The translations under genes and the position numbers were made by a program. Positions 1-9,240 of a DNA stretch of 64,000 nt are shown here, piece after piece (the stretch's first letter is position 1; each line of letters opens with the position of its first letter). The stretch lies in contig NZ_KB906673.1 of assembly GCF_000381545.1 (NCBI RefSeq), forward strand, positions 248,001-312,000, written 5' to 3'. This DNA is from Rhodonellum psychrophilum GCM71 = DSM 17998 (GTDB lineage Bacteria > Bacteroidota > Bacteroidia > Cytophagales > Cyclobacteriaceae). The notes under the pieces are model-generated. The model saw nothing but the letters and a program-made list of their open reading frames with translations, ran no database searches and was not told where the DNA came from.

Positions 1-1682
1 CCAATGCCGGAATCAGAATCCAGGGATTGGACGGAAGATATACCCAAATCCTGAAGGACGGGTTTCCCCTCTATTCCGGTGCGGCAAGTGGGCTGGGACT
101 GCTCCAGATCCCTCCATTGGATCTCAAACAGGTGGAAGTCATCAAGGGTTCTGCTTCCACACTTTACGGTGGAGGTGCCATTGCAGGATTGGTAAACTTG
201 ATTTCCAAAACCCCTGAAACGGATGGAGAATTGAGTTTCCTCCTCAACGGGACCAATGCAGGGGGACTGGATCTTAGCGGTTTTTATGGCAAAAGAAACG
301 ACAAGACCGGAACCACCATTTTTGGAGCCTACAACACCAACAGTCCTTACGATCCTGCTGATATTGGGTTAACTGCCATCCCGAAATTCGAAAGGTTCAC
401 CTTCAACCCCCGTATTTTTCTCTATCCTTCTGAAAGAACAAAATTGAATTTTGGGCTGAACACCACCTTCGAAGACAGACTGGGCGGCAACGTGGCCTAT
501 ATCAAAAATCCTGAGGAAAACCCGAATGGCTTCTTCGAGGAAAACAAAACCCAGCGGGTAAGCAGCCAGTTTTTCTTAGACCACAAATTCGATGATCGTC
601 GGCATTTCCAAGTGAAAAACAGTGTCAATTTCTTCGACCGGGGATTGACTTCCGGGGATTATCGCTTCAAGGGATTGCAACAATCGACCTTCAGTGAGAT
701 TTCCATGGGAATGGATCTGGAACAAATGGACTGGGTCCTTGGGGGAAATATCTGGACCGAAAGCTTCCGTGAAGAGCAATTTGGTTCGGCTTCCCTTAGG
801 GATTATGACTTGAATACTTTTGGGCTCTTTCTCCAAAACACGTGGAAAACCTCGGCAAAAACCACCCTCGAAACTGGATTAAGAACAGATTATGTGGGGA
901 ATTATGGATGGGCAATCCTCCCCAAAGCGGCACTTCTCTATCGTGTTTCTCCAAAAGCCACTTCCCGAATTGGTGGAGGACTGGGCTATAAAGCCCCGAC
1001 CATTTTCACGGAAGAAAGCGAAAGGATCCAATACCGAAATGTCTTGCCGATTGATCCCAATACCAACAGGCTTGAAAAAAGCTACGGGTTGAATTGGGAT
1101 GTGAATTATAAAACCGGACTTTTCGATGACCAATTGTTTCTGAGTATCAACCATCTGTTTTTCTACACCTATCTCGATAATCCTTTGTTTCTTGAGGAGG
1201 TTCAGGCAGGATTCCGATTTGTCAATATCGAGGGATCCAGTGAATCAAAGGGAACCGAAACAAATGTCAAGCTGGAATACCAAGACTTCAAGCTCTTTTT
1301 GGGCTATACATTCACGGATGCACGCCTAAGGCAAAATGGAACGACACGCCCAAATCCTCTGACTCCGAAACATAGGGTCAATACGGTCCTATTCTATGAA
1401 GTGGAAGAAGAATGGAAAGTAGGACTGGAAGGTTATTATTTCAGTGAGCAAAAATTGAGCGACGGTACGATTGGCCGAGACTATTGGATTGTGGGTTTGA
1501 TGGCGGAGAAAATATGGGAGAATTTCTCCCTCTATATCAATTTCGAAAATTTCCTGGATGCCCGGCAAACAAGGTTTGACAGCATCTTCACCGGGAATCT
1601 CGACAATCCCAGCTTTAGGGACATTTATGCACCTTTGGATGGATTTGTGATCAATGGCGGGGTGAGGTTGAGATTGATGTAA
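1..1682 (+). CDS. TonB-dependent outer-membrane receptor, 5' truncated by window edge
   Basis: The reading frame is open from base 3 without a start codon, so the gene begins upstream of the window. The visible N-terminal part is the end of a plug domain: the VEVIKGSASTLYGGGAIAG stretch followed by VNLISKTP is the classic plug signature. About 500 residues of beta-barrel follow, with alternating aromatic strands and aromatic-rich periplasmic turns, ending in a short strand at VRLRLM. TonB receptors import siderophores, vitamins or glycans across the outer membrane using ExbBD-TonB energy. The substrate cannot be read from the sequence. A strong hairpin terminator follows 5 bases after the stop, so this is the last gene of its unit. 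The downstream ars operon runs in the opposite direction. Confidence 0.9.
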   Translation, partial: NAGIRIQGLDGRYTQILKDGFPLYSGAASGLGLLQIPPLDLKQVEVIKGSASTLYGGGAIAGLVNLISKTPETDGELSFLLNGTNAGGLDLSGFYGKRNDKTGTTIFGAYNTNSPYDPADIGLTAIPKFERFTFNPRIFLYPSERTKLNFGLNTTFEDRLGGNVAYIKNPEENPNGFFEENKTQRVSSQFFLDHKFDDRRHFQVKNSVNFFDRGLTSGDYRFKGLQQSTFSEISMGMDLEQMDWVLGGNIWTESFREEQFGSASLRDYDLNTFGLFLQNTWKTSAKTTLETGLRTDYVGNYGWAILPKAALLYRVSPKATSRIGGGLGYKAPTIFTEESERIQYRNVLPIDPNTNRLEKSYGLNWDVNYKTGLFDDQLFLSINHLFFYTYLDNPLFLEEVQAGFRFVNIEGSSESKGTETNVKLEYQDFKLFLGYTFTDARLRQNGTTRPNPLTPKHRVNTVLFYEVEEEWKVGLEGYYFSEQKLSDGTIGRDYWIVGLMAEKIWENFSLYINFENFLDARQTRFDSIFTGNLDNPSFRDIYAPLDGFVINGGVRLRLM

Positions 1683-1687
1683 AGCAA

Positions 1688-1737
1688 AAAAGCGGGGCAA
1701 CCGATAGATTTCAATCCTTCAGTTGCCCCGCTTTTTA
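1688..1737 (+). terminator. Rho-independent terminator, bidirectional
   Basis: A 15-bp perfect stem (AAAAAGCGGGGCAAC paired with GTTGCCCCGCTTTTT) closes a 20-base loop. Poly-A on one side and poly-T on the other let it stop both the TonB receptor gene and, weakly, the convergent acr3 transcript. Confidence 0.85.
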
Positions 1738-1807
1738 GATGAAATTGACTCCGGAAGTCAGGCAAATACCGGAATATCCACAATGCTCGGATTTCTTCAC
1801 TTTTTCA

Positions 1808-2851
1808 TCAATACTTCCACTTATTGGCCAAGGCCACCAGAGACAGCATGATGGGAACTTCCACCAAAACACCGACGACCGTCACCAAAGCCGCCGGGCT
1901 GTGCAAACCAAATAAGGCAATCGCGACCGCCACTGCCAACTCAAAGAAATTGCTTGCCCCAATCATTGCGGCCGGGGAACAGATCGCATGGGAAAGTTTC
2001 AGTTTTCTTCCTCCAAACCATGCCAAAAAGAAAATAAAATAGGTCTGTATTGTCAAGGGAATGGCAATAAGCAGGATGATCAGGGGATTGTCCACGATAT
2101 TGGGGCCCTGAAAAGCAAATAGTAGTACCAAGGTAAGTAAAAGGGCAATGATGCTGACGGGCTTGAATTTGGGGAGAAATTCCTTTTTGAACCAGACTTC
2201 CCCTTTGCTTTTGACCAAAGTCTTGCTCGTGATGATCCCCGCTACCAAGGGCACAACCACAAAAATCAAAACACTGGCGACCAAAGTATCATAGGGGACC
2301 GTGATGTCCGTGATCCCAAGCAATAAGCCAACGAGGGGAACAAATGCAACCAGAATGATCAAATCATTGACGGTGACTTGTACCAACGTATAATTGGGAT
2401 CGCCATCGGTGAGATAAGACCATACAAAGACCATTGCAGTGCAGGGCGCAACGCCCAAAATAATGGCTCCGGCGATATATTCCCCAGCCAATTCTGGCGA
2501 AATGAAAGCCGAATAAATTTGATCGAAGAATATCCAGGCAAAGAATGCCATGGTAAAAGGCTTGATTAACCAATTGATCACGAGGGTCAGCAAAAGTCCT
2601 TTTGGAGATTTTCCGATTTTCTTCAAGCTGGAAAAATCGATCTGCAGCATCATCGGATAGATCATCATCCAGATCAGGATGGCGATGGGGATATTGACAT
2701 TGTAAATCTCCATTCCACTCAGGAAAGCTAGGTCTGCTCCCGCAAAATGACCAATGAGGATTCCCAAACCGATACACAAGGCTACCCATAGACTCAAATA
2801 CCTCTCGAAGAATGCGATTTGCTTTTTAGGTTGTTCCAAAACAGGGCTCAT
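1808..2851 (-). CDS. acr3: ACR3-family arsenite efflux permease
   Basis: This 347-residue inner-membrane protein has about ten hydrophobic helices. It carries the ACR3 signature [13 protein letters not shown] near residue 135, whose cysteine is the conserved one needed for As(III) transport in the family. The motif [10 protein letters not shown] follows, and a second conserved stretch [17 protein letters not shown] lies near the C-terminus. It exports arsenite using the proton-motive force. The start codon overlaps the arsC stop as TAATG, so the two are translationally coupled. It is the last gene of the arsR-DUF6428-arsC-acr3 operon, which converts arsenate to arsenite and pumps it out. Length and motifs are standard. 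Confidence 0.95.
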   Translation of the reverse strand: MSPVLEQPKKQIAFFERYLSLWVALCIGLGILIGHFAGADLAFLSGMEIYNVNIPIAILIWMMIYPMMLQIDFSSLKKIGKSPKGLLLTLVINWLIKPFTMAFFAWIFFDQIYSAFISPELAGEYIAGAIILGVAPCTAMVFVWSYLTDGDPNYTLVQVTVNDLIILVAFVPLVGLLLGITDITVPYDTLVASVLIFVVVPLVAGIITSKTLVKSKGEVWFKKEFLPKFKPVSIIALLLTLVLLFAFQGPNIVDNPLIILLIAIPLTIQTYFIFFLAWFGGRKLKLSHAICSPAAMIGASNFFELAVAVAIALFGLHSPAALVTVVGVLVEVPIMLSLVALANKWKY

Positions 2852-3456
2852 TATTTTTTGATTTTGGAAAATACATAAAACATTTCGGATGCGATTTGCA
2901 AGCTCCTCTCGTCATACTTCTCGGATTCTTCCGGAGTGCCATCGAAAGCTTTTGGATCTTCATACCTGACCGGAATCCTGGCTTCAGCACCTGGGATAAA
3001 GGGGCAATTCTCGTCAGCATGGGAACAGGTCATAATTGCGGCAAAACCCGTAGGTGCATTGGCGGAATCATCAAAAATCTTGGAAAATGCGACAATTGGT
3101 TCCGAATCATCCGAATGGAAAATGAAGTATTTAGGGTTTTCAAGGCCATTTTTGGTCACTCGGAATCCCGCACGTTTGATGGAGTTTACAGCTCTTTCAT
3201 TGAATTCGGTGACTTCCACTCCTCCTGAAAAACAGGCGGCTTCTATGCCATTGAGGTCTGCAGCGGTCTGTGCCCAGATCTGGGAAAACTGGCTGCGTCG
3301 GGAATTGTGCGTACAGATAAAATTCAGGTTGACGGTCTTTCCAGCATCCACTTTTTGTTGGATATACTGGATGAATTCCTGAAGAATGGCCTTTCTTTCT
3401 TCCGAAATAGGAATCGTTTTGGCTTTGTTGATGGTGGTTTGGAGGATGGGATTCAT
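2851..3456 (-). CDS. arsC: Arsenate reductase, low-molecular-weight tyrosine-phosphatase fold
   Basis: The 201-residue protein has an N-terminal helical stretch of about 45 residues, then the phosphatase P-loop [11 protein letters not shown] with the nucleophilic cysteine and the Arg of CX5R. A later DENCPF region and the cysteine in MTCSHAD are consistent with the reducing cysteine couple of thioredoxin-type ArsC-like enzymes, although the exact redox partner cannot be told. The expected role is cytoplasmic reduction of arsenate to arsenite for export by the downstream ACR3 permease. The stop codon overlaps the acr3 start. The family in Bacteroidota is often labelled protein-tyrosine-phosphatase; the operon context is what makes arsenate the likely substrate. 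Confidence 0.85.
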   Translation of the reverse strand: MNPILQTTINKAKTIPISEERKAILQEFIQYIQQKVDAGKTVNLNFICTHNSRRSQFSQIWAQTAADLNGIEAACFSGGVEVTEFNERAVNSIKRAGFRVTKNGLENPKYFIFHSDDSEPIVAFSKIFDDSANAPTGFAAIMTCSHADENCPFIPGAEARIPVRYEDPKAFDGTPEESEKYDERSLQIASEMFYVFSKIKK

Positions 3457-3537
3457 CAGTTTTTGAGAGGATTTTTAAGTGAAATCAAAAGACAGGAGCC
3501 ATCACACTTTAATGTTACTTCCCCTGTCTAGAATTTA

Positions 3538-4068
3538 TTAGCAACATCCCCCGCCAGGAGTACATTCTGCCGCTGAAATCGCAGACAATTGGATGCTTTT
3601 TTTGACGGGAGTACCACAGCAGGCCGCTGCCGCTTCTTCTGGGCTGGTCGCCCTGTCCTTTGCTTTGCAGGAGGTTTGGTCTGGTGTCAATTGTACAATG
3701 ATGCTTGAGCCATTGTTTAGGAGGTTGCTTATGGGAAGGATTGCTGTTGGAAAAGAAGCGTTTCCGTATTCGAATTTGATCTCGACGTCCTTGAGGGTTG
3801 ACCGAACTTTGTCTACCACTTGGAAGATTTTCAAAGCTTTGGTCGTATCCACATGGTGATCCGGTTCAGGGATTTGGTTTTCCCAAAGCTGCACATGGAC
3901 TTCATTCCACGCATTTTGAATTCCACCGCAATCCACTGTGTCATAACTGACATTTTTAATTTCGGTGATGTGGTAGTCCGTTCTTACATATTTCCCCTCC
4001 TGGTATTCAAAATACAAAGCCAAGCCAGGGTTTTGTTCGAGTAATGTGGTGAATTCTGAGGTTTTCAT
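3538..4068 (-). CDS. DUF6428-like protein of ars operons, Cys-rich C-terminus
   Basis: A 176-residue soluble protein without a signal peptide. I recognise it as the small protein that commonly sits between arsR and arsC in Bacteroidota (DUF6428). Residues 1-135 form a mixed alpha/beta body. The C-terminal 45 residues contain a CC pair in AACCGTP and end in CTPGGGCC, giving clustered cysteines that could bind arsenite or another soft metal. Biochemical function is unknown. It lies 44 bases downstream of arsR and 81 bases upstream of arsC in the same unit, so it is probably induced with them. An arsenite chaperone or sensor role is only a guess from the cysteines and context. Confidence 0.8.
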   Translation of the reverse strand: MKTSEFTTLLEQNPGLALYFEYQEGKYVRTDYHITEIKNVSYDTVDCGGIQNAWNEVHVQLWENQIPEPDHHVDTTKALKIFQVVDKVRSTLKDVEIKFEYGNASFPTAILPISNLLNNGSSIIVQLTPDQTSCKAKDRATSPEEAAAACCGTPVKKSIQLSAISAAECTPGGGCC

Positions 4069-4112
4069 GATTTTGGTTTTAGCGAATTTTCAATGATTTT
4101 GAGTGGGTTTAT

Positions 4113-4448
4113 TCAACAACAGGTATTTGCGTCAGGGCCTTCGTATTGGTCAAACAGTGCACTGAATATTTCCTTGAACTCTATCCACCTCCCATGATGG
4201 ATACAATAACTTACTGAAGCTCCTTCGATGGTGCCTTGGATAATCCCAATTTCTTTCAATTCCCGCAAATGCTGACTGATCGTTGCCTGTGCCAAACCCA
4301 GCTCAAGGACCAGATCCCCATTGATACAGGTATTGGATTTAAGCAAATATTGGATAATGGCGATTCTTGCAGGATGCCCCAAAACTTTGGCGAACTGAGC
4401 CATTTGATTTTGCTCGGCCGTAAAGAGTGCTGATTTTGTTACCCCCAT
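4113..4448 (-). CDS. arsR: ArsR/SmtB-family metalloregulator
   Basis: A 111-residue winged-helix repressor. The sequence AKVLGHPARIAIIQYLL is the typical ArsR helix 1-2, and GLAQATISQHLRELKEIGII is the recognition helix region. A cysteine lies in the segment SNTCINGDL and a CC pair closes the protein (DANTCC), both possible As(III) ligands. The frame is open back to an ATG at 4529, which would add 27 residues including CKEKCLC. I prefer the ATG at 4448 because homologues begin with about ten residues before the AEQNQMAQFAKVLGHP core. It is the first gene of the ars operon and should repress it from the palindrome near 4553-4564. Confidence 0.9.
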   Translation of the reverse strand: MGVTKSALFTAEQNQMAQFAKVLGHPARIAIIQYLLKSNTCINGDLVLELGLAQATISQHLRELKEIGIIQGTIEGASVSYCIHHGRWIEFKEIFSALFDQYEGPDANTCC

Positions 4449-4546
4449 TGTCTTGCTATTTTTTGTTGAAATGAAATCTGTTTCCGAATTGCACAGGCAC
4501 TTTTCTTTGCACAAAGTAAAGCTGGCCAATGACTTTCAGAAAGGTA

Positions 4547-4568
4547 AATATTATATTGCAATATTACG
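4547..4568. promoter_or_regulatory. Candidate ArsR operator upstream of the ars operon
   Basis: Bases 4553-4564 read ATATTGCAATAT, a perfect 12-bp palindrome flanked by further A/T-rich partial symmetry (AAATATT to the left, TATTACG to the right). It lies about 105 bases upstream of the preferred arsR start. ArsR-family boxes are AT-rich dyads of this kind. No clean TAnnTTTG box was found beside it; the closest is TACTTTG with one base missing. Confidence 0.5.
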
Positions 4569-4646
4569 ATGATTAAATAAAAAAGGCCAAAAAAATCTCT
4601 TTTTATTTGAAAAAAATCTGGGTACGGACTACCTGCTATCCCTCAC

Positions 4647-4824
4647 TTAAACCCGAAATGTGCATTAGGTTTCCAAATAGGGCTATAAATGCAAAAAAAA
4701 TCAGGCTATTTGGATAATAATGTAAAACCTAAAACGGAGAAGTCAAAAACAGTAAACAACCGGCCGATTAATAAGCAATTACAAACCTGAATAAAATTGA
4801 TACTGCATATAACGGGTCAAATTT
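4647..4824 (+). repeat. Dispersed intergenic repeat, copy A (about 178 bp)
   Basis: The element opens with TTAAACCCGAAATGTGCATT and closes with CTGCATATAACGGGTCAAA; these ends are imperfect inverted repeats of each other. Copies B (42876-42980) and C (62404-62577) share both ends, the GGTTTCC box just inside the left end and the AATCAGRC-like segment. Copy A and copy C also share the middle (GTCAA..GTAAACAA..GATTA..GCAATT). It has no coding capacity. It fills most of the 340-base gap between the pyruvate-kinase-like gene and arsR. Confidence 0.75.
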
Positions 4825-4870
4825 TGTGTCCTAATGGCAATCGAAAAATTATCTAAGGGATACAGTATAC

Positions 4871-6337
4871 TTAGGAATCAATAAACTTGGCCGCAATTCC
4901 CAAAGGGCGAAAAATGAAGCGTTTTTTTGTTTTATGGGCCATACTTCGATGGAAAATGTTTCGGAAGGCTTCGAGTACCTCCAATGTATATTCCCCTTTA
5001 TTGATCATGACACATTCGGCTTGGGCGGCTTGTCCGGCATCGGTGATTTCCGAACGGGTAGCCATCCCGGATTTGTTGAGGCTTTCCAAGACTTGTGTGG
5101 CCCAAACCACAGGTGTGTGCGCAGCTTCGCAGATCCATAGGATTTCTTCCTGGATTTCTCCAGTCCTTTCAAAACCAATTTCTACAGCCAGATCCCCTCG
5201 TGCGATCATGACTCCAAAGGCAGCTTGTTGCATACCCTCAAGGAGAAGATGTGGGAGATTTTTAACAGCCTCATGCGTTTCGATTTTCAGAATGAGTTTT
5301 GGCGGTTGCTGGGATTGTATTTGTAACAATTTGTGAAGTTCTGTGATATCTTCAGGAGTCCTTACAAAGGAATACCCAATCAAGTCTGCTTGGGAACAGA
5401 TGAAAGGCAGGCATTTTTTATCATAATCCGTGAGAGAGGGAATGGACAAATGGGTGTCCGGAAAATTGATGCCTTTCCCCTTTTTGATATGACTTTTGGA
5501 GGATGAAATCCTTGTGATCCGAATACCAGCGACCCCTTTTTTGATTTTTTCGACAAATCCGAGGATGATCCCATCGTCGATGAAAACCCTCTCCCCAATT
5601 TTCAGAAAGGGAATGATACCCGGTTCATTTGGACTGATGACGACATCTTCCTTTTCAAAACCACCACTTTCGTAAGCCAACCAAATCAATTGTCCCAGTT
5701 TGATCTTGACTTTTCCTTTGTCTTTACCCTTGTTCAGAATTTGAGTCCGGATTTTTGGGCCAGCGAGGTCCATATAGATTTTACAATCCAATCCGGTTTT
5801 TTGACAGGCTTTTTTGAGGTTTAGGATCATTTTGGACCAAGTCTTTTCGTCATCATGTGCACAATTGATGCGGCAAACATTCATCCCCTTTTTCAGCAGA
5901 TTCTTGATCAGGTCAAGGTTTTCTGCAAAAGATACATCGAAAGTGACCATGATGTAAGGCTCGTCAAGGCCAGGTTTGGGGCCGAAAAGCTGGATGTTTT
6001 TATTGGCCAAAATTGTCTTGCTGAAATCATAGGTGCAGACTTCCAATTGTTCGGGGGAATATTCCATTCCAATGCGTTCCTGTATCGCTTGGATTTGTCT
6101 GCGGATATGGCTTTCGGCACTTGCCAGTGAGGACAAGCCGAGCGTATGCAGTTCATTCTGCAAAGGCCTAATTTCCTCTTTCCTGAGGGTAAGATAATGA
6201 ATCAGGTTTCTGGCAGAATGAAATTGTTCGGGATGAAGGGTTTTTAGTAAAAAACTCCTTTTGTCCACTTCAGCCAACATTTTGGATTCAAGGGAATCCA
6301 ACTGCTCTTTGATAAAAGTGAGGTTCGAAGGCAACAT
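4871..6337 (-). CDS. Pyruvate-kinase-like protein with N-terminal extension, no C-terminal domain
   Basis: The 488-residue protein has about 120 N-terminal residues, mostly helical, that match nothing I recognise. They are followed by the pyruvate kinase A and B domains. Visible motifs are INCAHDDEKTW (in place of RxNxSHG), MDLAGPKIRT, the PK signature LILKIETHEAV with the catalytic-type Lys and Glu, and MIARGDLAVEIGFE. It also has WATQVLESLNKSGMATRSE and MINKGEYTLEVLEA, where classical enzymes have MLSGETA. The protein ends there, so the C-terminal allosteric domain is absent. This architecture is known in some bacteria and plants as pyruvate-kinase-like. Whether it phosphorylates ADP from PEP is uncertain. 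Single gene, divergent from the methyltransferase. Confidence 0.8.
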   Translation of the reverse strand: MLPSNLTFIKEQLDSLESKMLAEVDKRSFLLKTLHPEQFHSARNLIHYLTLRKEEIRPLQNELHTLGLSSLASAESHIRRQIQAIQERIGMEYSPEQLEVCTYDFSKTILANKNIQLFGPKPGLDEPYIMVTFDVSFAENLDLIKNLLKKGMNVCRINCAHDDEKTWSKMILNLKKACQKTGLDCKIYMDLAGPKIRTQILNKGKDKGKVKIKLGQLIWLAYESGGFEKEDVVISPNEPGIIPFLKIGERVFIDDGIILGFVEKIKKGVAGIRITRISSSKSHIKKGKGINFPDTHLSIPSLTDYDKKCLPFICSQADLIGYSFVRTPEDITELHKLLQIQSQQPPKLILKIETHEAVKNLPHLLLEGMQQAAFGVMIARGDLAVEIGFERTGEIQEEILWICEAAHTPVVWATQVLESLNKSGMATRSEITDAGQAAQAECVMINKGEYTLEVLEAFRNIFHRSMAHKTKKRFIFRPLGIAAKFIDS

Positions 6338-6517
6338 ATCCGATGGCTTTTTGAAGGAGTCCTAACAGGAATCAAGCTACATAAAATAATGCGATACTCG
6401 AAAAGTATTTGAATTCAATTGCCTATCATTACCTATCAAATTCAAAAATAATTCGACTATGTTGTGGGTTGTTTTATTGTCCCAATCAAAAGGCATCCCG
6501 GATTAAAACGAAAATAT

Positions 6518-7096
6518 ATGACAAAAGAAAACAATCAACCACTTCCCAATGCCTATGTGGAAATCGACCAAGCAACCAAAAATTGCGGTTTCAATATGGC
6601 TTCTGATATCTTGACATGTTCCTTGCTCCGCACATTGGCCGGAACCAAACCAGGAGGTAAATTTCTTGAATTGGGTACCGGAACAGGGCTTTCAACAGCC
6701 TGGATATTGGATGGAATGGATCAGAACGCCACTCTGGTTTCCATCGACAATGACCCAAATTTTTTGGGTATCGCCATGGAATATTTGGGAGAAGACAGCA
6801 GGTTGGAACTGGTGGAAACGGATGGCGGGGTTTGGGTGGGGAAGAATTTGTCCCGGAAATTCGATTACATTTTTGCAGATACCTGGCATGGAAAATACCT
6901 GCTTTTGGAGGAGGTTTTGTCCATGTTGAATCCAGGTGGATTGTATATCATAGATGACATGCTCCCCCAAGACAATTGGCCGGAAGGTCATCAGGAAAAG
7001 GCCGAAAAACTTGTTTCTTTTTTGGAAAACAGAGGAGATCTCTTTTTAACCAAGCAGCACTGGGCAACAGGAATCGTTATCTGTGTCAAAAGATAA
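6518..7096 (+). CDS. Class I SAM-dependent O-methyltransferase-like protein
   Basis: A 192-residue soluble protein with the Rossmann-type motif I FLELGTGTGLSTAW at about residue 50. The acidic end of strand 2 is VSIDNDPN, and a later FDYIFADTWHGKY segment corresponds to the catalytic/metal region of small O-methyltransferases. LNPGGLYIIDDML is the post-III motif. A GTG at 6464 is in frame, but the ATG at 6518 gives a normal N-terminus, so I use it. The substrate is unknown; catechol-type or small-molecule O-methylation is typical of the fold. It stands alone, convergent with the cupin gene. Confidence 0.8.
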   Translation: MTKENNQPLPNAYVEIDQATKNCGFNMASDILTCSLLRTLAGTKPGGKFLELGTGTGLSTAWILDGMDQNATLVSIDNDPNFLGIAMEYLGEDSRLELVETDGGVWVGKNLSRKFDYIFADTWHGKYLLLEEVLSMLNPGGLYIIDDMLPQDNWPEGHQEKAEKLVSFLENRGDLFLTKQHWATGIVICVKR

Positions 7097-7138
7097 ATTC
7101 TTAGTTGGAATAAGGCTTGAAGTTCAGTTGATGACCAA

Positions 7139-7618
7139 TTAGGACATCCGCGCAATGATGGCTTTCTCCTCAGGAAACAATTCCAAAAGTGCTGCCTCGC
7201 CAAACATTTTGAAATCCTGAAAATCAAACCCAGGGGCGACGACGCAAGAAACCAAAGAATAGGAATCCGGTTCATCGACTGTTGACCCAAAAATAACTCC
7301 CGAAGGCACCATTTGTTGGGGGAAATGACCACTTCCGGATGCAGGACCGACCAAGAGTTTTTTATACCCATTTTCTGAAAGGACGTGCACGGTCAAAGGG
7401 CTTCCTTCATGATAAAACCAGAGTTCATCACTTTTGATCTGATGGAATCTGGAGATGTTTTCAGAAGTGAGCAAAAAGAAAATGGATGTTGCCAGGCTTC
7501 GATTCCCGTTCTCAGTGTTGATCCATTGTGGAGCACGGTAAGTTTCCGCAAAATATCCACCTTCAGGATGGGGTTGTAGTCCCAATGTCTCAATCAATTC
7601 TTGGATTCTGTTTTGCAT
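7139..7618 (-). CDS. Cupin family protein, DUF985 (YML079w-like)
   Basis: About 159 residues. LGLQPHPEGGYFAETYR at the N-terminus and SIFFLLTSENISRFHQIKSD, with LWFYHEG shortly after, are diagnostic of the DUF985 cupins. VPSGVIFGSTV and the CVVAPGFDFQDFKMF ending complete the double-stranded beta-helix. Family members are small soluble barrels of unresolved function, sometimes proposed as sugar epimerase-like or ligand-binding proteins. Another ATG four codons upstream (7630) is possible. The gene is convergent with the methyltransferase, 42 bases away, without an obvious terminator between them. Confidence 0.85.
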   Translation of the reverse strand: MQNRIQELIETLGLQPHPEGGYFAETYRAPQWINTENGNRSLATSIFFLLTSENISRFHQIKSDELWFYHEGSPLTVHVLSENGYKKLLVGPASGSGHFPQQMVPSGVIFGSTVDEPDSYSLVSCVVAPGFDFQDFKMFGEAALLELFPEEKAIIARMS

Positions 7619-7876
7619 AATTGTCCACATTGTTTTTTTGAGCCCTCTAACTGCCTAAACTTCCACAGCGTCTGGTCTTTTCGAGTTGGGACCCTGAAAA
7701 AATAATGGGCAACTCTAATATGAGGGATAAATTGAGCCAATTTCTATTTATTTCCAAAATCTCCTGTTTCCTAAATGAAGAATTAATGGTCAGGATTTGT
7801 CAAAGTATTCCTTTGGAAGCCTTCTGTTCAAGTCCTTGATTCATCCGAATGGTCAGGTCAATCAGGAACATTAAAG

Positions 7877-7922
7877 TACCCTTCCTTTGCTGAATTCGGC
7901 AAAGGAAGGGTAAGTTTTTTTA
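7877..7922. terminator. Strong hairpin in the wecB-cupin gap
   Basis: A perfect 14-bp stem (TACCCTTCCTTTGC with GCAAAGGAAGGGTA) has an 8-base loop and is followed on the plus strand by AAGTTTTTTT. It lies just downstream of wecB, which is on the minus strand, so it probably ends wecB even though the T-run faces the plus strand. The rest of the 340-base gene-free stretch 7619-7960 shows nothing else I can name. Confidence 0.7.
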
Positions 7923-7960
7923 ATCAAATCAGTGGAAACTGACCACTTGGATTTGCGATT

Positions 7961-9055
7961 TTAGGAATAAATGGAAATAATTTTATCCACAATCCGCTGA
8001 GCGGTCTTCCCATCCCACATCGGAATTCCCTGGTACTGTTTCCATTCCCCTTTCATTAATTTTTCAAGGTAGGGGGCAAGTTTTTTGGGATCGGTACCGA
8101 CCAATTCATTTGTGCCCAAATGAATTGTTTCCGCTCTTTCGGTATTGTTCCTTAGTGTCATGCAGGGTACGTTCATGACGGAAGCTTCTTCGGTAATTCC
8201 ACCAGAATCAGTGATGACGCCTTTGGCGTTTTTGACCAAGTAATTGAATTCAAGGTAGCCCAGGGGATCGGTCATGTGTAGGTTAGGGTCTGAAATCCCC
8301 ATGTTTTCGAGGATTTTGGCTGTCCTTGGATGCACTGGGAACACCACTGGAAAACCCTTTGTCCCATCCAAAATTGCCTGGATCATTTCCTTGAGCGTTT
8401 CTTCCTGATCCACATTGGCAGGTCGGTGCATGGTCATGACGAAATATTCCTTTGGTTTTAATGTATCATAAATTTTCCCCTCAGGTATTTGGAATCGGTC
8501 CATGTTGGCCATCAGTGTATCGATCATGGTATTTCCGACAAAATGGATGCTTGCCTCTGGAAAACCTGATTTTCTAAGGTTTTCATTGGCGATCTCGGAG
8601 GTGGTGAAAAAATGATCCGTGATGCTATCGGTCACCATCCGATTGATTTCTTCGGGCATGCTCAAATCTCCGGAACGAATTCCGCCTTCCACGTGGGCAA
8701 CATCGATGTTGAGTTTTTTCGCAGCGATGGAACACGCCAAGGTGGAAGTGACGTCTCCCACCACAATGACCAAATTCGGCCTGTTTTCCATCAATTCCTT
8801 TTCAAATGCGATCATTACCGCAGATGTCTGTTCTGCTTGTGTTCCGCCACCTGCGCCCAAATTTGCATTCGGCTCAGGGATATTCAATTGGTCAAAAAAA
8901 TCACCGGACATTTTTTTGTCATAATGTTGTCCTGTGTGGACAAGTCTGAATGAAATGGTCGAACCCAATGCCTGTTGGGCTTGGATGGCATGGACCATAG
9001 GTGCGATTTTCATGAAATTGGGCCTTGCACCAGCCACTAAAGTAAGTTTGATCAT
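7961..9055 (-). CDS. wecB: UDP-N-acetylglucosamine 2-epimerase (non-hydrolysing)
   Basis: A 364-residue GT-B-fold enzyme that interconverts UDP-GlcNAc and UDP-ManNAc for surface polysaccharide synthesis. The start LTLVAGARPNFMKIAPM is the family's N-terminal signature. VVVGDVTSTLACSIAAKK, VAHVEGGIRSGD and MPEEINRM carry the conserved Asp, Glu and Arg positions. VITDSGGITEEA is the UDP-binding loop. I take the ATG at 9055, which puts the beta-strand directly at the N-terminus; an upstream ATG at 9103 would add 16 residues unlike the family. It is divergent from a lipoprotein gene and the Wzi-like capsule protein, which fits a role in capsule or exopolysaccharide. Confidence 0.95.
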   Translation of the reverse strand: MIKLTLVAGARPNFMKIAPMVHAIQAQQALGSTISFRLVHTGQHYDKKMSGDFFDQLNIPEPNANLGAGGGTQAEQTSAVMIAFEKELMENRPNLVIVVGDVTSTLACSIAAKKLNIDVAHVEGGIRSGDLSMPEEINRMVTDSITDHFFTTSEIANENLRKSGFPEASIHFVGNTMIDTLMANMDRFQIPEGKIYDTLKPKEYFVMTMHRPANVDQEETLKEMIQAILDGTKGFPVVFPVHPRTAKILENMGISDPNLHMTDPLGYLEFNYLVKNAKGVITDSGGITEEASVMNVPCMTLRNNTERAETIHLGTNELVGTDPKKLAPYLEKLMKGEWKQYQGIPMWDGKTAQRIVDKIISIYS

Positions 9056-9240
9056 CTTAAAAGCTGCAATTTGAGGCTGCAAAATAGAGAAAAATCTGTT
9101 CATTCTTGAATTTCAGCGAATGATATACCCAACAAGAAATTGACCCATTTCAAGTTTAATTTCGTTTATTTGTGGGTAAGTTAAAAACTGATTATCCATA
9201 ACAGCTTGATTGAATTACGATTACCTCTTTTCCGCAAGAT

